This document shows, in pieces, positions 8,538 through 16,388 of a stretch of DNA of 38,061 bases. Numbering within the stretch: position 1 is the stretch's first letter; each line of letters starts with the position of its first letter. The stretch is from the NCBI GenBank assembly GCA_012034595.1, contig JAAUPE010000063.1:1-38061 (forward strand), given 5' to 3'. The translations under genes and the position numbers were made by a program. A model generated the notes under the pieces. It worked only from the letters and a program-made list of their open reading frames with translations. It did no database searches and was not told the DNA's origin. The DNA is from Calothrix sp. CSU_2_0 (GTDB lineage: Bacteria > Cyanobacteriota > Cyanobacteriia > Cyanobacteriales > Nostocaceae).

Positions 8538-9407
8538 ATGGCAATAACAACCGCAGCATCGCGTCTAGGAACCGAGGCTTTTGCAAATTCATCTCCAGTT
8601 GAACTGCGAAATAATGCCACAAAAGAAGAAATAGCAATAGTTATTTCGACTGTTTATCGTCAGCTTTTAGGTAACGACTATTTGATGAAGTCGGAGCGCC
8701 TTATTAGTTCTGAATCGCTTCTGCGTGATGGTAAAATTACAGTACGCGATTTCGTTAGTCAAATTGCAAAATCGGAACTGTACAAGAACAAATTCTTTTA
8801 CAACAGCTTCCAAACTCGCGTTATCGAACTTAATTACAAGCACTTGTTAGGACGGGCACCTTACGACGAATCAGAGGTAGTTTATCACCTCGACTTGTAT
8901 CAAGAAAAAGGTTACGACGCTGATATTGACTCGTACATTGATTCTCCAGAGTACGAAGCAAACTTTGGCGAAAATATCGTTCCTTACTATCGCGGTTTCC
9001 AAACTCAAACTGGACAAAAAACCGTTGGATTTAGCCGCATGTTCCAACTTTATCGCGGTTATGCCAATAGCGATCGCGCCCAACTCAGAGGCACAAGTTC
9101 CCATCTCGCTGGTGAACTCGGACGTAACAGCGCATCTACCGTAGTTGCACCATCAGGTACTGGTGAAGGTTTTACTTACGTTGCTCCCCAAAGAGGTGTT
9201 ACTCCCAATAGTACTTTTGGTGGTGGAGCTACTTTCGGTAAAGAAGGTAGACTTTTCCGTGTGGAAGCTTCTAAAGTATTCGGTGCAGGTTATCCCAGCA
9301 CTAGAAGAGTTAACCAAGCTGTAGTAATTCCTTACGAAGAACTATCATCTTACATGCAAAGAGTGCAAAAACAAGGCGGTAAAATCGCGAGTATTACTCC
9401 ACTTTAG
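8538..9407 (+). CDS. cpcI: Phycobilisome rod linker polypeptide (second)
   Basis: 289-residue rod linker homologous to the preceding gene and in the classic CpcC size class. The Pfam00427-type domain spans about 27-165 ([56 protein letters not shown]). A longer Gly/Thr-rich hinge (about 195-228) leads to the C-terminal CpcD-like domain (about 230-288, ending [20 protein letters not shown]). It would place a distal phycocyanin disc in the rod. A good AAGGAG ribosome site lies about 12 bases before the ATG. The two linkers are probably ancient duplicates. Either could be named cpcC; the symbol here follows the Fremyella PC2 operon order. Confidence 0.9.
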   Translation: MAITTAASRLGTEAFANSSPVELRNNATKEEIAIVISTVYRQLLGNDYLMKSERLISSESLLRDGKITVRDFVSQIAKSELYKNKFFYNSFQTRVIELNYKHLLGRAPYDESEVVYHLDLYQEKGYDADIDSYIDSPEYEANFGENIVPYYRGFQTQTGQKTVGFSRMFQLYRGYANSDRAQLRGTSSHLAGELGRNSASTVVAPSGTGEGFTYVAPQRGVTPNSTFGGGATFGKEGRLFRVEASKVFGAGYPSTRRVNQAVVIPYEELSSYMQRVQKQGGKIASITPL

Positions 9408-9412
9408 TTGAT

Positions 9413-9466
9413 GGGTAGTGGTTAATGGTTAATGGTGAATAGGTAATGGTTAATAGTTAATAGATA
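9413..9466. repeat. STRR (GGTTAAT/GGTAGTG)
   Basis: Tandem TTAATGG-type heptamers after the second linker gene. A short matching run in the opposite sense (CATTAACCACTAACCACTAA) occurs at about 9551-9570, so the two can pair and fold the 205-bp gap before cpcD. Confidence 0.6.
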
Positions 9467-9612
9467 AAATTAAAATCTTTCTCCATTGAAATTTAGGTAG
9501 AAAGTTGATTTGATTCTAAACTACTAATTATTAATCAATAATTATTCAGTCATTAACCACTAACCACTAAATTAATTAATCAATAATAATTAACAAAAAT
9601 TAAATCAAAACT

Positions 9613-9885
9613 ATGCTAGGTCAAATCGCCAACAACTCTACATCCACTAGTCGCTATTTCCGCTATGAAGTTGTCGGATTGCGTCAAAACGAAGAAAACG
9701 ACAAATCAGATTATCAACTTCGTTCCAGCGCTAGTACTTTTGTCACCGTTCCCTACAACCGAATGAATGCAGAAATGCAACGAATTACCCGTATGGGTGG
9801 CAAAATAGTCAGAATTGAGCCTTTGCACGCAGAGGCTAAATCGGGTGATAACGGAGAGAATGCTTTTACAAATGAATTCGAGTAG
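9613..9885 (+). CDS. cpcD: Phycobilisome rod-capping linker
   Basis: Small linker that caps the distal end of phycocyanin rods and limits rod length. It consists of a single CpcD-like domain (RYFRYEVVGLRQNE at about 14-27, then VPYNRMNAEMQRITRMGGKI and VRIEPL). At 90 residues it is slightly longer than the common 80. The extra is an acidic tail (EAKSGDNGENAFTNEFE) encoded by the stretch that also holds the cpcE ribosome site and first codons. This implies translational coupling between cpcD and cpcE. Confidence 0.92.
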   Translation: MLGQIANNSTSTSRYFRYEVVGLRQNEENDKSDYQLRSSASTFVTVPYNRMNAEMQRITRMGGKIVRIEPLHAEAKSGDNGENAFTNEFE

Positions 9886-10726
9886 TCCAGATAATTTTGA
9901 ACTTTCACCACCAACAGATGTACCTGCTGGTGGTGAATCTTTAACTGTAGATCGAGCGATCGCAAATTTGGCAGGTACAGATTTAGGGTTGCGGTTTTAT
10001 GCCGCTTGGTGGTTAGGACGATTTCGAGTCAACGAACCCCAAGCAGTTGCAGCGCTGATTACAGCACTTGCCGACGAAGATGATAGAACCCCCGAAGGTG
10101 GTTATCCTTTACGACGTAATGCGGCACGGGCACTTGGTAAATTAGACGATAAAAGTGCAGTTCCTGGATTAATTAAAAGCTTAGAATCCACTGACTATTA
10201 TCTTCGTGAAGCTGCCGCAGAATCCTTGGGGACGTTAGGTGATGCTAGGGCAATTCCACCTTTAAATAATTTACTTTTAACACAACTTAAAGCTGGCGAA
10301 TTTATTCCCCAGCAAGGTGAGTATAAACAGCCATACGATGCCATCTTGGAAGCTCTGGGAAACTTAGGAGCTAAAGAATCCACACCGTATATTCAACCTT
10401 TTTTAACACATCCCACCGAGCTAGTACAATACTCAGCAGCACGGGCAATGTACCAACTGACCCAAGAAGCAATATATGGTGAAAGGTTAGTCAGGGCATT
10501 AGCAGGGGATAATTTACAGTTGCGACGAGCAGCTCTGGGAGACTTGGGAGCTATCGGTTATTTACCAGCAGCAGATGCGATCGCGCAAACCTTAGCAGAA
10601 AACAGCTTGAAAATAATTTCCTTGAGAGGATTATTAAAACATGAGGTGGGGCAGATGACACCCCCCACCCCCACTTTGTCTGAGAGTGCTATAAAAGTCA
10701 TGAAATTGATGGATTCTTTGCTTTAG
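9860..10726 (+). CDS. cpcE: Phycocyanobilin lyase subunit CpcE
   Basis: CpcE forms a heterodimer with CpcF that attaches phycocyanobilin to Cys84 of CpcA. The ATG at 9860 is chosen because GGAGAG lies 2-8 bases upstream. An earlier in-frame ATG at 9815 lies inside cpcD coding sequence and has no ribosome site. The gene overlaps cpcD by 26 bases. The 288-residue product is built of HEAT-like repeats from about residue 25 onward (LRFYAAWWLGRFRV, PLRRNAARALGKL, YYLREAAAESLGTLGD, LVQYSAARAMYQL, LQLRRAALGDLGAIGY), as in characterised CpcE proteins. A polyproline stretch (TPPTPT) precedes the C-terminus. The overlap with cpcD indicates one transcript with the phycocyanin rod genes. Confidence 0.93.
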   Translation: MLLQMNSSSPDNFELSPPTDVPAGGESLTVDRAIANLAGTDLGLRFYAAWWLGRFRVNEPQAVAALITALADEDDRTPEGGYPLRRNAARALGKLDDKSAVPGLIKSLESTDYYLREAAAESLGTLGDARAIPPLNNLLLTQLKAGEFIPQQGEYKQPYDAILEALGNLGAKESTPYIQPFLTHPTELVQYSAARAMYQLTQEAIYGERLVRALAGDNLQLRRAALGDLGAIGYLPAADAIAQTLAENSLKIISLRGLLKHEVGQMTPPTPTLSESAIKVMKLMDSLL

Positions 10727-10872
10727 AAAATTAGAATCTCTTTAAAAAATAGATGGAGTTTAAATAGTTTAGTAGGGTTAAACTAGGGAATATTTGATTA
10801 AGAATAATTCAATATTTGAGTATCTAAAGTATGGGAAATTTTGAATTAAAAACGCAAAAATTAAAATAAAAT

Positions 10873-10980
10873 TAACTCCTAATTCCTAATTCCTAACTCC
10901 TAACTTCTAACTCCTAACTTCTAACTCCTAACTCCTAACTTCTAATTCCTAACTCCTAACTTCTAATTCCTAACTCCTCA
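10873..10980. repeat. STRR (CTAACTC/CTAATTC/CTAACTT)n
   Basis: About 15 tandem pyrimidine-rich heptamers fill much of the 267-bp cpcE-cpcF gap and stop about 14 bases before the cpcF start codon. They displace any normal Shine-Dalgarno; the last bases before the ATG read CACAAAGAAAAAATT. Confidence 0.85.
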
Positions 10981-10993
10981 CAAAGAAAAAATT

Positions 10994-11647
10994 ATGACTA
11001 ATAATAGCGTTGCCCAACAATTAATTCGTGCTGTTGAAGAAGCCGATTCATCGATAAAACTACTTGAAGCCGTCCAAAATTTAGCCGCAGCTGGTTTAGA
11101 AGAAACTGTACCCACATTAGTAGCTGCTTTAGGGTATAACAATCCAGGAGCTGCGGTAGCTGCGGTAGATGGATTGATACAGATTGGTGAACCAGCAGTT
11201 CAACCATTATTAGAACTAATTGATAATTTTAATTATGGAGCAAGGGCTTGGGCTGTGCGAGCATTAGCAGGAATTGGCGATCCTCGCGGAGTTGATACCT
11301 TACTGGATGCGGCTAAAAATGATTTTGCCCTGAGTGTGCGTCGAGCAGCAGCGAGGGGTTTAGGAACTGTGCGCTGGCAGGAATTAACTCCAGAAGCAGC
11401 GCAAACATCCCAGCAGCAAGCATTAGATGTGTTGATGGAGGTTTGCCAAGATTCGGAATGGGTAGTACGTTATGCTGCTGTGACTGGTTTAGAAGCGCTG
11501 GCTGTTGCGGTTAATCAGACGCAAACTTCCCTAATTCATTTTGTGATTGAGCAATTAGAGCAGATGGCAAATCTGGATGGGGAAGTCGCAATTCGTGCCC
11601 GTGCATGGATGGCTTTACACCAGTTGCAGGTTGAAGTTAGGGTTTAA
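10994..11647 (+). CDS. cpcF: Phycocyanobilin lyase subunit CpcF
   Basis: Second subunit of the CpcE/CpcF heterodimeric lyase acting on CpcA Cys84; CpcF proteins also take part in bilin removal or transfer. The 217-residue protein is of usual size and consists of HEAT-like repeats ([89 protein letters not shown]). It is separated from cpcE by an STRR-filled gap, unusual because cpcE and cpcF are often tightly linked. tsaE follows after only 3 bases, so the two are probably cotranscribed by accident of position. Confidence 0.93.
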   Translation: MTNNSVAQQLIRAVEEADSSIKLLEAVQNLAAAGLEETVPTLVAALGYNNPGAAVAAVDGLIQIGEPAVQPLLELIDNFNYGARAWAVRALAGIGDPRGVDTLLDAAKNDFALSVRRAAARGLGTVRWQELTPEAAQTSQQQALDVLMEVCQDSEWVVRYAAVTGLEALAVAVNQTQTSLIHFVIEQLEQMANLDGEVAIRARAWMALHQLQVEVRV

Positions 11648-11650
11648 TTC

Positions 11651-12160
11651 ATGAAATTTGTGCTTGCAGATGCGATCGCAACCCAATCACTCGGTTGTAA
11701 ATTTGGTGAGTTATTGCCTGGTGGTAGTGTCATTTTACTCTCAGGTGATTTAGGTGCGGGAAAAACGACTTTTGTCCAGGGAATCGGTGCAGGATTGGGA
11801 ATTTCTGATGCGATCGTTAGTCCAACTTTTACTTTAATTAATGAATATACTGAAGGTCGGATTCCACTTTACCATCTTGATTTATACCGTTTGCAAGCGA
11901 ATGAAGTTTCTGCGCTCAATTTAGACAGCTATTGGGAAGGGTTGGAGGTAAAACCGGGTATTGTTGCCATTGAATGGGCAGAAAGAATGCCTTATAAACC
12001 GGATAGTTATTTAGAAGTGCGATTAATCTATGCAAATAGTAGCGGAAATGATGGTGAAATCCGCGAAGTTGAAATCATTCCCGTTAATTTTATTAATTGG
12101 CACAACGAAGAAATTAGAAATCTAGTTCTCTCCTCTTCTCTTTTGCAAGGGGAGGGTTAG
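11651..12160 (+). CDS. tsaE: tRNA threonylcarbamoyladenosine biosynthesis ATPase TsaE
   Basis: TsaE is the P-loop ATPase that works with TsaB and TsaD to make the universal t6A37 modification on ANN-decoding tRNAs. The Walker A motif [14 protein letters not shown] is at 31-44 with Lys38. The family block [11 protein letters not shown] and YHLDLYRL follow, and AIEWAERMP is the conserved downstream motif. The 169-residue length is slightly long because of a C-terminal tail ([12 protein letters not shown]) that looks non-conserved. The ATG is 3 bases after the cpcF stop, so translation may be coupled. It ends 20 bp from the convergent kinase gene. Confidence 0.93.
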   Translation: MKFVLADAIATQSLGCKFGELLPGGSVILLSGDLGAGKTTFVQGIGAGLGISDAIVSPTFTLINEYTEGRIPLYHLDLYRLQANEVSALNLDSYWEGLEVKPGIVAIEWAERMPYKPDSYLEVRLIYANSSGNDGEIREVEIIPVNFINWHNEEIRNLVLSSSLLQGEG

Positions 12161-12180
12161 GGTTTTTCAAGGGTTTTCGA

Positions 12181-15100
12181 TTAACTTGTTTTCATTCCTC
12201 GAATACAATTGACGATGATATCGAGACGGAAGTTATCTACTAAGTTATTTAAATTTTGAATCAGGACAATTTCTGAATCAGGAATTTGATTAATTAATTC
12301 TATAACTAATTGGTCGTTTAAACTTAGGGCTGCAAAATGTAGTGTATCAATCCATTCTGGTGACATGATACTGAGTAAATCACCTGTGAGTTGTAATGAT
12401 GTAACTATTTCTTTACTTGGGTCTAGTTGAGGATTTAATTTAGAATTTAATTTAGGCTCTATTTCGTATTTATAATCAACATCTAAATAGCGCACAATTG
12501 TTTCATATAGCAGTTCTTCTGGAAATGGCTTACCAATAAAGTCATCACAACCAGCTTGAAAAATATTTTCTTTTTGCTCATCAAAAGTACTAGCAGTTAA
12601 AGCAATAATGACTGTGGATATAAAATCCGGATTTTCCTGCTTGAATCCCTTTTCTAATTTCCGAATAATTTGAGTTGCTTGATAACCATCTATATCTGGC
12701 ATCCGAATATCCATTAAGATAAGATGGGGATGCCATTTTTTCCAGATTTCTAGAGCTTCTAAACCGTTTGTAGCTTGTTTAATTTTAAATCCCAAAGGTT
12801 CGAGTAATTTCATTACTAAAAGCGAATTTTCGGCGTTATCTTCCGCAATTAAAATTCGGTATTCTTTCTGATTTTTAATCAGACTAATATTTTTTTGATT
12901 TGTAAATTTCAGTTCTACTTCACTAGCAATTGCAAGACTATATTTAATATTAAAACTAAAAATAGACCCTTGATTGGGAAGACTACTAACCCTAATATCT
13001 CCACCTAATAATTTGACATATTCACGACTAATTGCTAGACCTAGACCAGTTCCTTCTGTTGATTCTCGACCGACATCTGTTTGTACAAAAGGATTAAATA
13101 GAGTCTCAATTTCTTCGAGTGAAATACCTAAACCAGTGTCGGCAACTTCAAAGACGAGATAATCTAATTGTTGTGAATTGAAGTTATTAGTTACTTGGGA
13201 ATATTTGCTGAGTAAAGGATTGGTATAATTTTCTTCCTGTATATATTTTGAATTGTGTAATGATGCTGCACTATCAGCTATTAATTCTCTACTAGTTCCT
13301 GGTAATAAGTTGTTCCTATTTTTGATGAATCTGATTCCTTGAGTAATTAGTTGATGCTTACTTTTAGCCCAAGATAAATAATTATTTTTATCGCTTATTC
13401 TCTGATTTTTTAATGTTTCACAATCTCTAAAATATAAAGATTTATCTGTAGCTTGGTCGGGTGAAAACTGATTAACCATTGAACTAGTAAAATCAGAATT
13501 ATCTTGTTTATTTTGAGTATGTTGTGACTCAGTTTGTAGTCGTACACGCAAAATAACACTACCTTGTTCGGTAAATTTAATCGCGTTAGTTAATAAATTA
13601 ATCAAAACTTGACGAAGTTTGCCTTCATCACTGTAAATATACTGTGGAATATTTCCGACTAACTTAAATTCAAATTCTAAACCTTTGGTTTTGGCTCGTA
13701 ATTGCAACATTTGTTGAATCGAATCCAATAGTACGTATAAATCAAACGTTTTTTCAACTAATACCGTTCTCCCTGCTTCTATTTTCGACATTGATAAAAC
13801 ATCATTAATTAGTTCGAGTAAATTTTTACCACTCCGATTAATGATTTCAATATGTTGTTGTTGTTCCCTAGTTAAATCTTGGTCATGGGAGAGAATTTGA
13901 CTAAAACCGAGAATGGCATTTAATGGAGTGCGTAATTCGTGACTAATGTTTGCCAAAAAAGTACTTTTAGCAACATTTGCCGATTCTGCTTGCTTTTTCG
14001 CTTTCTCCAATGCTAAATTTTTTTCCACCAATTCTTGAGTTCGCGATCGAACTTTCATCTCCAGGGTTTGAGTGTAGTTTGCTAAAGCTTTGTGTGAGAG
14101 TTGCAATCTTTGCCAAAGTAAATAAATCCGACTGACTAATCCTGCACTCACTAATGCCAACATCGGTGATGCTACAGTAATCCACCATCCAGCCAAAAAT
14201 AATAAATAAGCGCTACTAACTAAACTTGTAACCGCGATCGCAAATATGACAATTTTCCATTTAAATTGGGAAGTCAATCTTATCCGCAGTCGTTGCGATT
14301 TTACTTCCCATCCCAGTACTGAACCCACGCTCGACCAAAGTAAAATCCATAACCATCCCCACTTCTCAGGCATCCCCCGCAAAAGCTGTCTGTTATCTAA
14401 AGCTGCACTCAAAATCTGATTGGTTAAGTCCGCATGGAGTTCTACACCCGACCAGGCACTACGAACACTAGTAGTATAAGGTGTATAAAATCTTTCGCTA
14501 ATACTTTCGGCAACGGAACCAATTAAAACTATTTTACCTGACAATAAATTTGCGGGTACGCGGTCTGCCAGTAAATCAGAAATCGAAATTTTTGTCACCC
14601 CTTGTTGAGATTTACGAAAATTTGCCAAAATCTGATATCCACCCACATCAGCACGCACATAACCACCTTCGCTCTCCTGCAAAGGTACAAACTTGGCTTT
14701 CCCAAGTTTGAGGGTTCCGTCTTTTCCTTGACTTTGAAGTTGAATATTTTTGGCTTCTAAATAAGTTAGCGCTAGTTTTGCCCCCAGAGTTAGGGTTGGT
14801 TCGCCATTCTCTGTTTTACTACCCTTGACTCGTACCGACAATAAGTAACGTCGAACCTTGGCATCAGCATCAACTACAAGGTCACAAGCTGCAATTTGAT
14901 TGCGATCGCTTAAAATTGGTGGAGGTTCAACTACGGGGCTATTCCCATTATTTGATACTTTGTGGATACCGATGAGATTTGGTGTGGAAGCATAAAGTTG
15001 TAATAATTCTTGATGTCCGGGTTTAACAGGTAGATTGCGATATAAGTCTAATCCGATTACCAGTGGTTGCTTTTGTTTAATTTTGTTGAGTAATTTTACC

Positions 15101-15345
15101 AAGGTTGCATCGGAAATCGGCCAGCGTCCCAAGCGTGACAAATCGGACTCATCGATAGTTACAATGACTATACGATTTTTTGCGGATTCCTCAGGACGCA
15201 GGCGAAATAACTGGTCTAAAATTGCATATTCGAGAAACTGAAATACCCCTGTTAGTTGCAAAGCGATCGCAATCATCGCCACACTTATTGCAGTTGTTTC
15301 AACACCATGCAATCGAATAAGTCGTTTTTTTAGCCTTTTCCACAT
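12181..15345 (-). CDS. CHASE2-domain hybrid sensor histidine kinase
   Basis: 1054-residue membrane hybrid kinase. An N-terminal membrane span (about 15-37) leads into an extracytoplasmic CHASE2 sensor domain (about 40-320; [35 protein letters not shown]). Further spans follow (about 328-345, 365-385, 388-408). A coiled-coil (about 418-460) leads to the HisKA domain with phospho-accepting His469 in [15 protein letters not shown]. The HATPase domain has the N-box ([15 protein letters not shown], 581-595), then a polar insertion of about 125 residues (603-727), then the G boxes ([21 protein letters not shown]). A receiver domain (828-955) carries Asp879 and Lys939. The last 100 residues form a helical tail of a kind common in cyanobacterial hybrid kinases, without a clear phosphotransfer His. 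The ligand is unknown. Same strand as the DUF928 and CHAT genes. Confidence 0.93.
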   Translation of the reverse strand: MWKRLKKRLIRLHGVETTAISVAMIAIALQLTGVFQFLEYAILDQLFRLRPEESAKNRIVIVTIDESDLSRLGRWPISDATLVKLLNKIKQKQPLVIGLDLYRNLPVKPGHQELLQLYASTPNLIGIHKVSNNGNSPVVEPPPILSDRNQIAACDLVVDADAKVRRYLLSVRVKGSKTENGEPTLTLGAKLALTYLEAKNIQLQSQGKDGTLKLGKAKFVPLQESEGGYVRADVGGYQILANFRKSQQGVTKISISDLLADRVPANLLSGKIVLIGSVAESISERFYTPYTTSVRSAWSGVELHADLTNQILSAALDNRQLLRGMPEKWGWLWILLWSSVGSVLGWEVKSQRLRIRLTSQFKWKIVIFAIAVTSLVSSAYLLFLAGWWITVASPMLALVSAGLVSRIYLLWQRLQLSHKALANYTQTLEMKVRSRTQELVEKNLALEKAKKQAESANVAKSTFLANISHELRTPLNAILGFSQILSHDQDLTREQQQHIEIINRSGKNLLELINDVLSMSKIEAGRTVLVEKTFDLYVLLDSIQQMLQLRAKTKGLEFEFKLVGNIPQYIYSDEGKLRQVLINLLTNAIKFTEQGSVILRVRLQTESQHTQNKQDNSDFTSSMVNQFSPDQATDKSLYFRDCETLKNQRISDKNNYLSWAKSKHQLITQGIRFIKNRNNLLPGTSRELIADSAASLHNSKYIQEENYTNPLLSKYSQVTNNFNSQQLDYLVFEVADTGLGISLEEIETLFNPFVQTDVGRESTEGTGLGLAISREYVKLLGGDIRVSSLPNQGSIFSFNIKYSLAIASEVELKFTNQKNISLIKNQKEYRILIAEDNAENSLLVMKLLEPLGFKIKQATNGLEALEIWKKWHPHLILMDIRMPDIDGYQATQIIRKLEKGFKQENPDFISTVIIALTASTFDEQKENIFQAGCDDFIGKPFPEELLYETIVRYLDVDYKYEIEPKLNSKLNPQLDPSKEIVTSLQLTGDLLSIMSPEWIDTLHFAALSLNDQLVIELINQIPDSEIVLIQNLNNLVDNFRLDIIVNCIRGMKTS

Positions 15346-15490
15346 AATTAAAGGATTACGGAGTGGGACAATAGGGTTTTAGAAACGTCCCGATGTAACA
15401 TAACATTTTCAGTTATGGAAACCGTCTTTAATATTTACCAGAATTTTCAGCATATTCAGAGCAGGGTTTACGGCAGAACCGAGTTAGGTG

Positions 15491-16216
15491 TCAATTTACG
15501 GTGGCAATGACAGTCAAACCAACGGATGTTAATAGGTCGTTCCAGGATTGGGAAAGTTGGGAGTTACTCGGTTCTAGCTTTTGGAGTTCGATAATTGTTG
15601 CGACTGCATCGTACCAAAAGCCTTGTTTGGCATAAAAAGAAACACGCTCTATTGCTGTTGCTTTGGCTAATTGTTGCTGAATTGACTTGCTTAATGGTGT
15701 ATGTTCGATCCAACCTCCGACTACTAAATCTTCTGTTCTGTCTTTAGGATTGCAAGCTACGGCAAATGACCAATAGTAGGTTTGATTCGGGACTAAATGT
15801 GGTGCATCCTCTGGTAGACGAATATTGATTAGACCAGCTTGATTAGCAATGGGTATGTTTTGTTGATAAATCCCGTTCATTTCCTTGTCAAACAAGCTAA
15901 ACTCTGCCGATTGAGCGCTGGTTTGGGGAAGATGAACAAAGAATACAGGATGTTGCGATCGCGATAAGCCAATATGCTTACCGGGGCTGAGGGCTGTTAA
16001 GATTGGATGACGATTAGATGGGGTTGAAGCACAAGCTAAAGCTATAGGACGGGAACCACCACCAGCAGTACCCCCGCGTGGTGCATCTCTTTTTGGTGGC
16101 TCAAAACGGGTGTAAGTTGCTTTTGCTGACCATCCAGTAAAAGTGAAATTTGTCACCATTACTACTGATGCCAAGATAATTACAGTCGCGTTGCTCTTTA
16201 AAGTGTGAAAAAGCAT
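15491..16216 (-). CDS. DUF928 family exported protein
   Basis: 241-residue protein of the cyanobacterial DUF928 family; function not established. A hydrophobic N-terminal segment (about 10-30) looks like a signal peptide or anchor, so it is likely periplasmic or surface located. The diagnostic stretch F-PP-RDAPRGGTAGGGSR lies at about 38-56, followed by ALSPGKHIGLSRSQHPVFFVHLP and TYYWSFAVACN. A helical C-terminal region (from about 180, with FWYDAVATIIELQ) resembles a degenerate TPR. It sits 145 bp downstream of the CHAT-side gene group and just upstream of the CHASE2 kinase. DUF928, CHASE2 and CHAT/TPR genes recur together in cyanobacteria, in my recollection, which suggests a shared envelope-signalling role. 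Confidence 0.85.
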   Translation of the reverse strand: MLFHTLKSNATVIILASVVMVTNFTFTGWSAKATYTRFEPPKRDAPRGGTAGGGSRPIALACASTPSNRHPILTALSPGKHIGLSRSQHPVFFVHLPQTSAQSAEFSLFDKEMNGIYQQNIPIANQAGLINIRLPEDAPHLVPNQTYYWSFAVACNPKDRTEDLVVGGWIEHTPLSKSIQQQLAKATAIERVSFYAKQGFWYDAVATIIELQKLEPSNSQLSQSWNDLLTSVGLTVIATVN

Positions 16217-16388
16217 CTTTAGTTAATTATAAATTTAGGTTTTAGTTTGAGAGGTTATCAATCAGATTCTACTAATGTTGTTGTGATGGGGAGAAAGACT
16301 TGCTTTTTTGCCATCTCTACAAAAAATCTCCAAAATGTTGCATTCTGTCTCCTGAGTTTTTGTATAGTCCAACTCAATTATCTAGCCT

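Noticed and set aside
9815-9859. Earlier ATG start for cpcE
   Set aside because: It would extend the protein by 15 residues inside cpcD with no ribosome site; the ATG at 9860 has GGAGAG just upstream.
10960-10985. ACTCCTCACA near cpcF, resembling the Yfr1 core
   Set aside because: It is the edge of a CTAACTC heptamer array, lacks the final C, and has no flanking Yfr1 hairpins.
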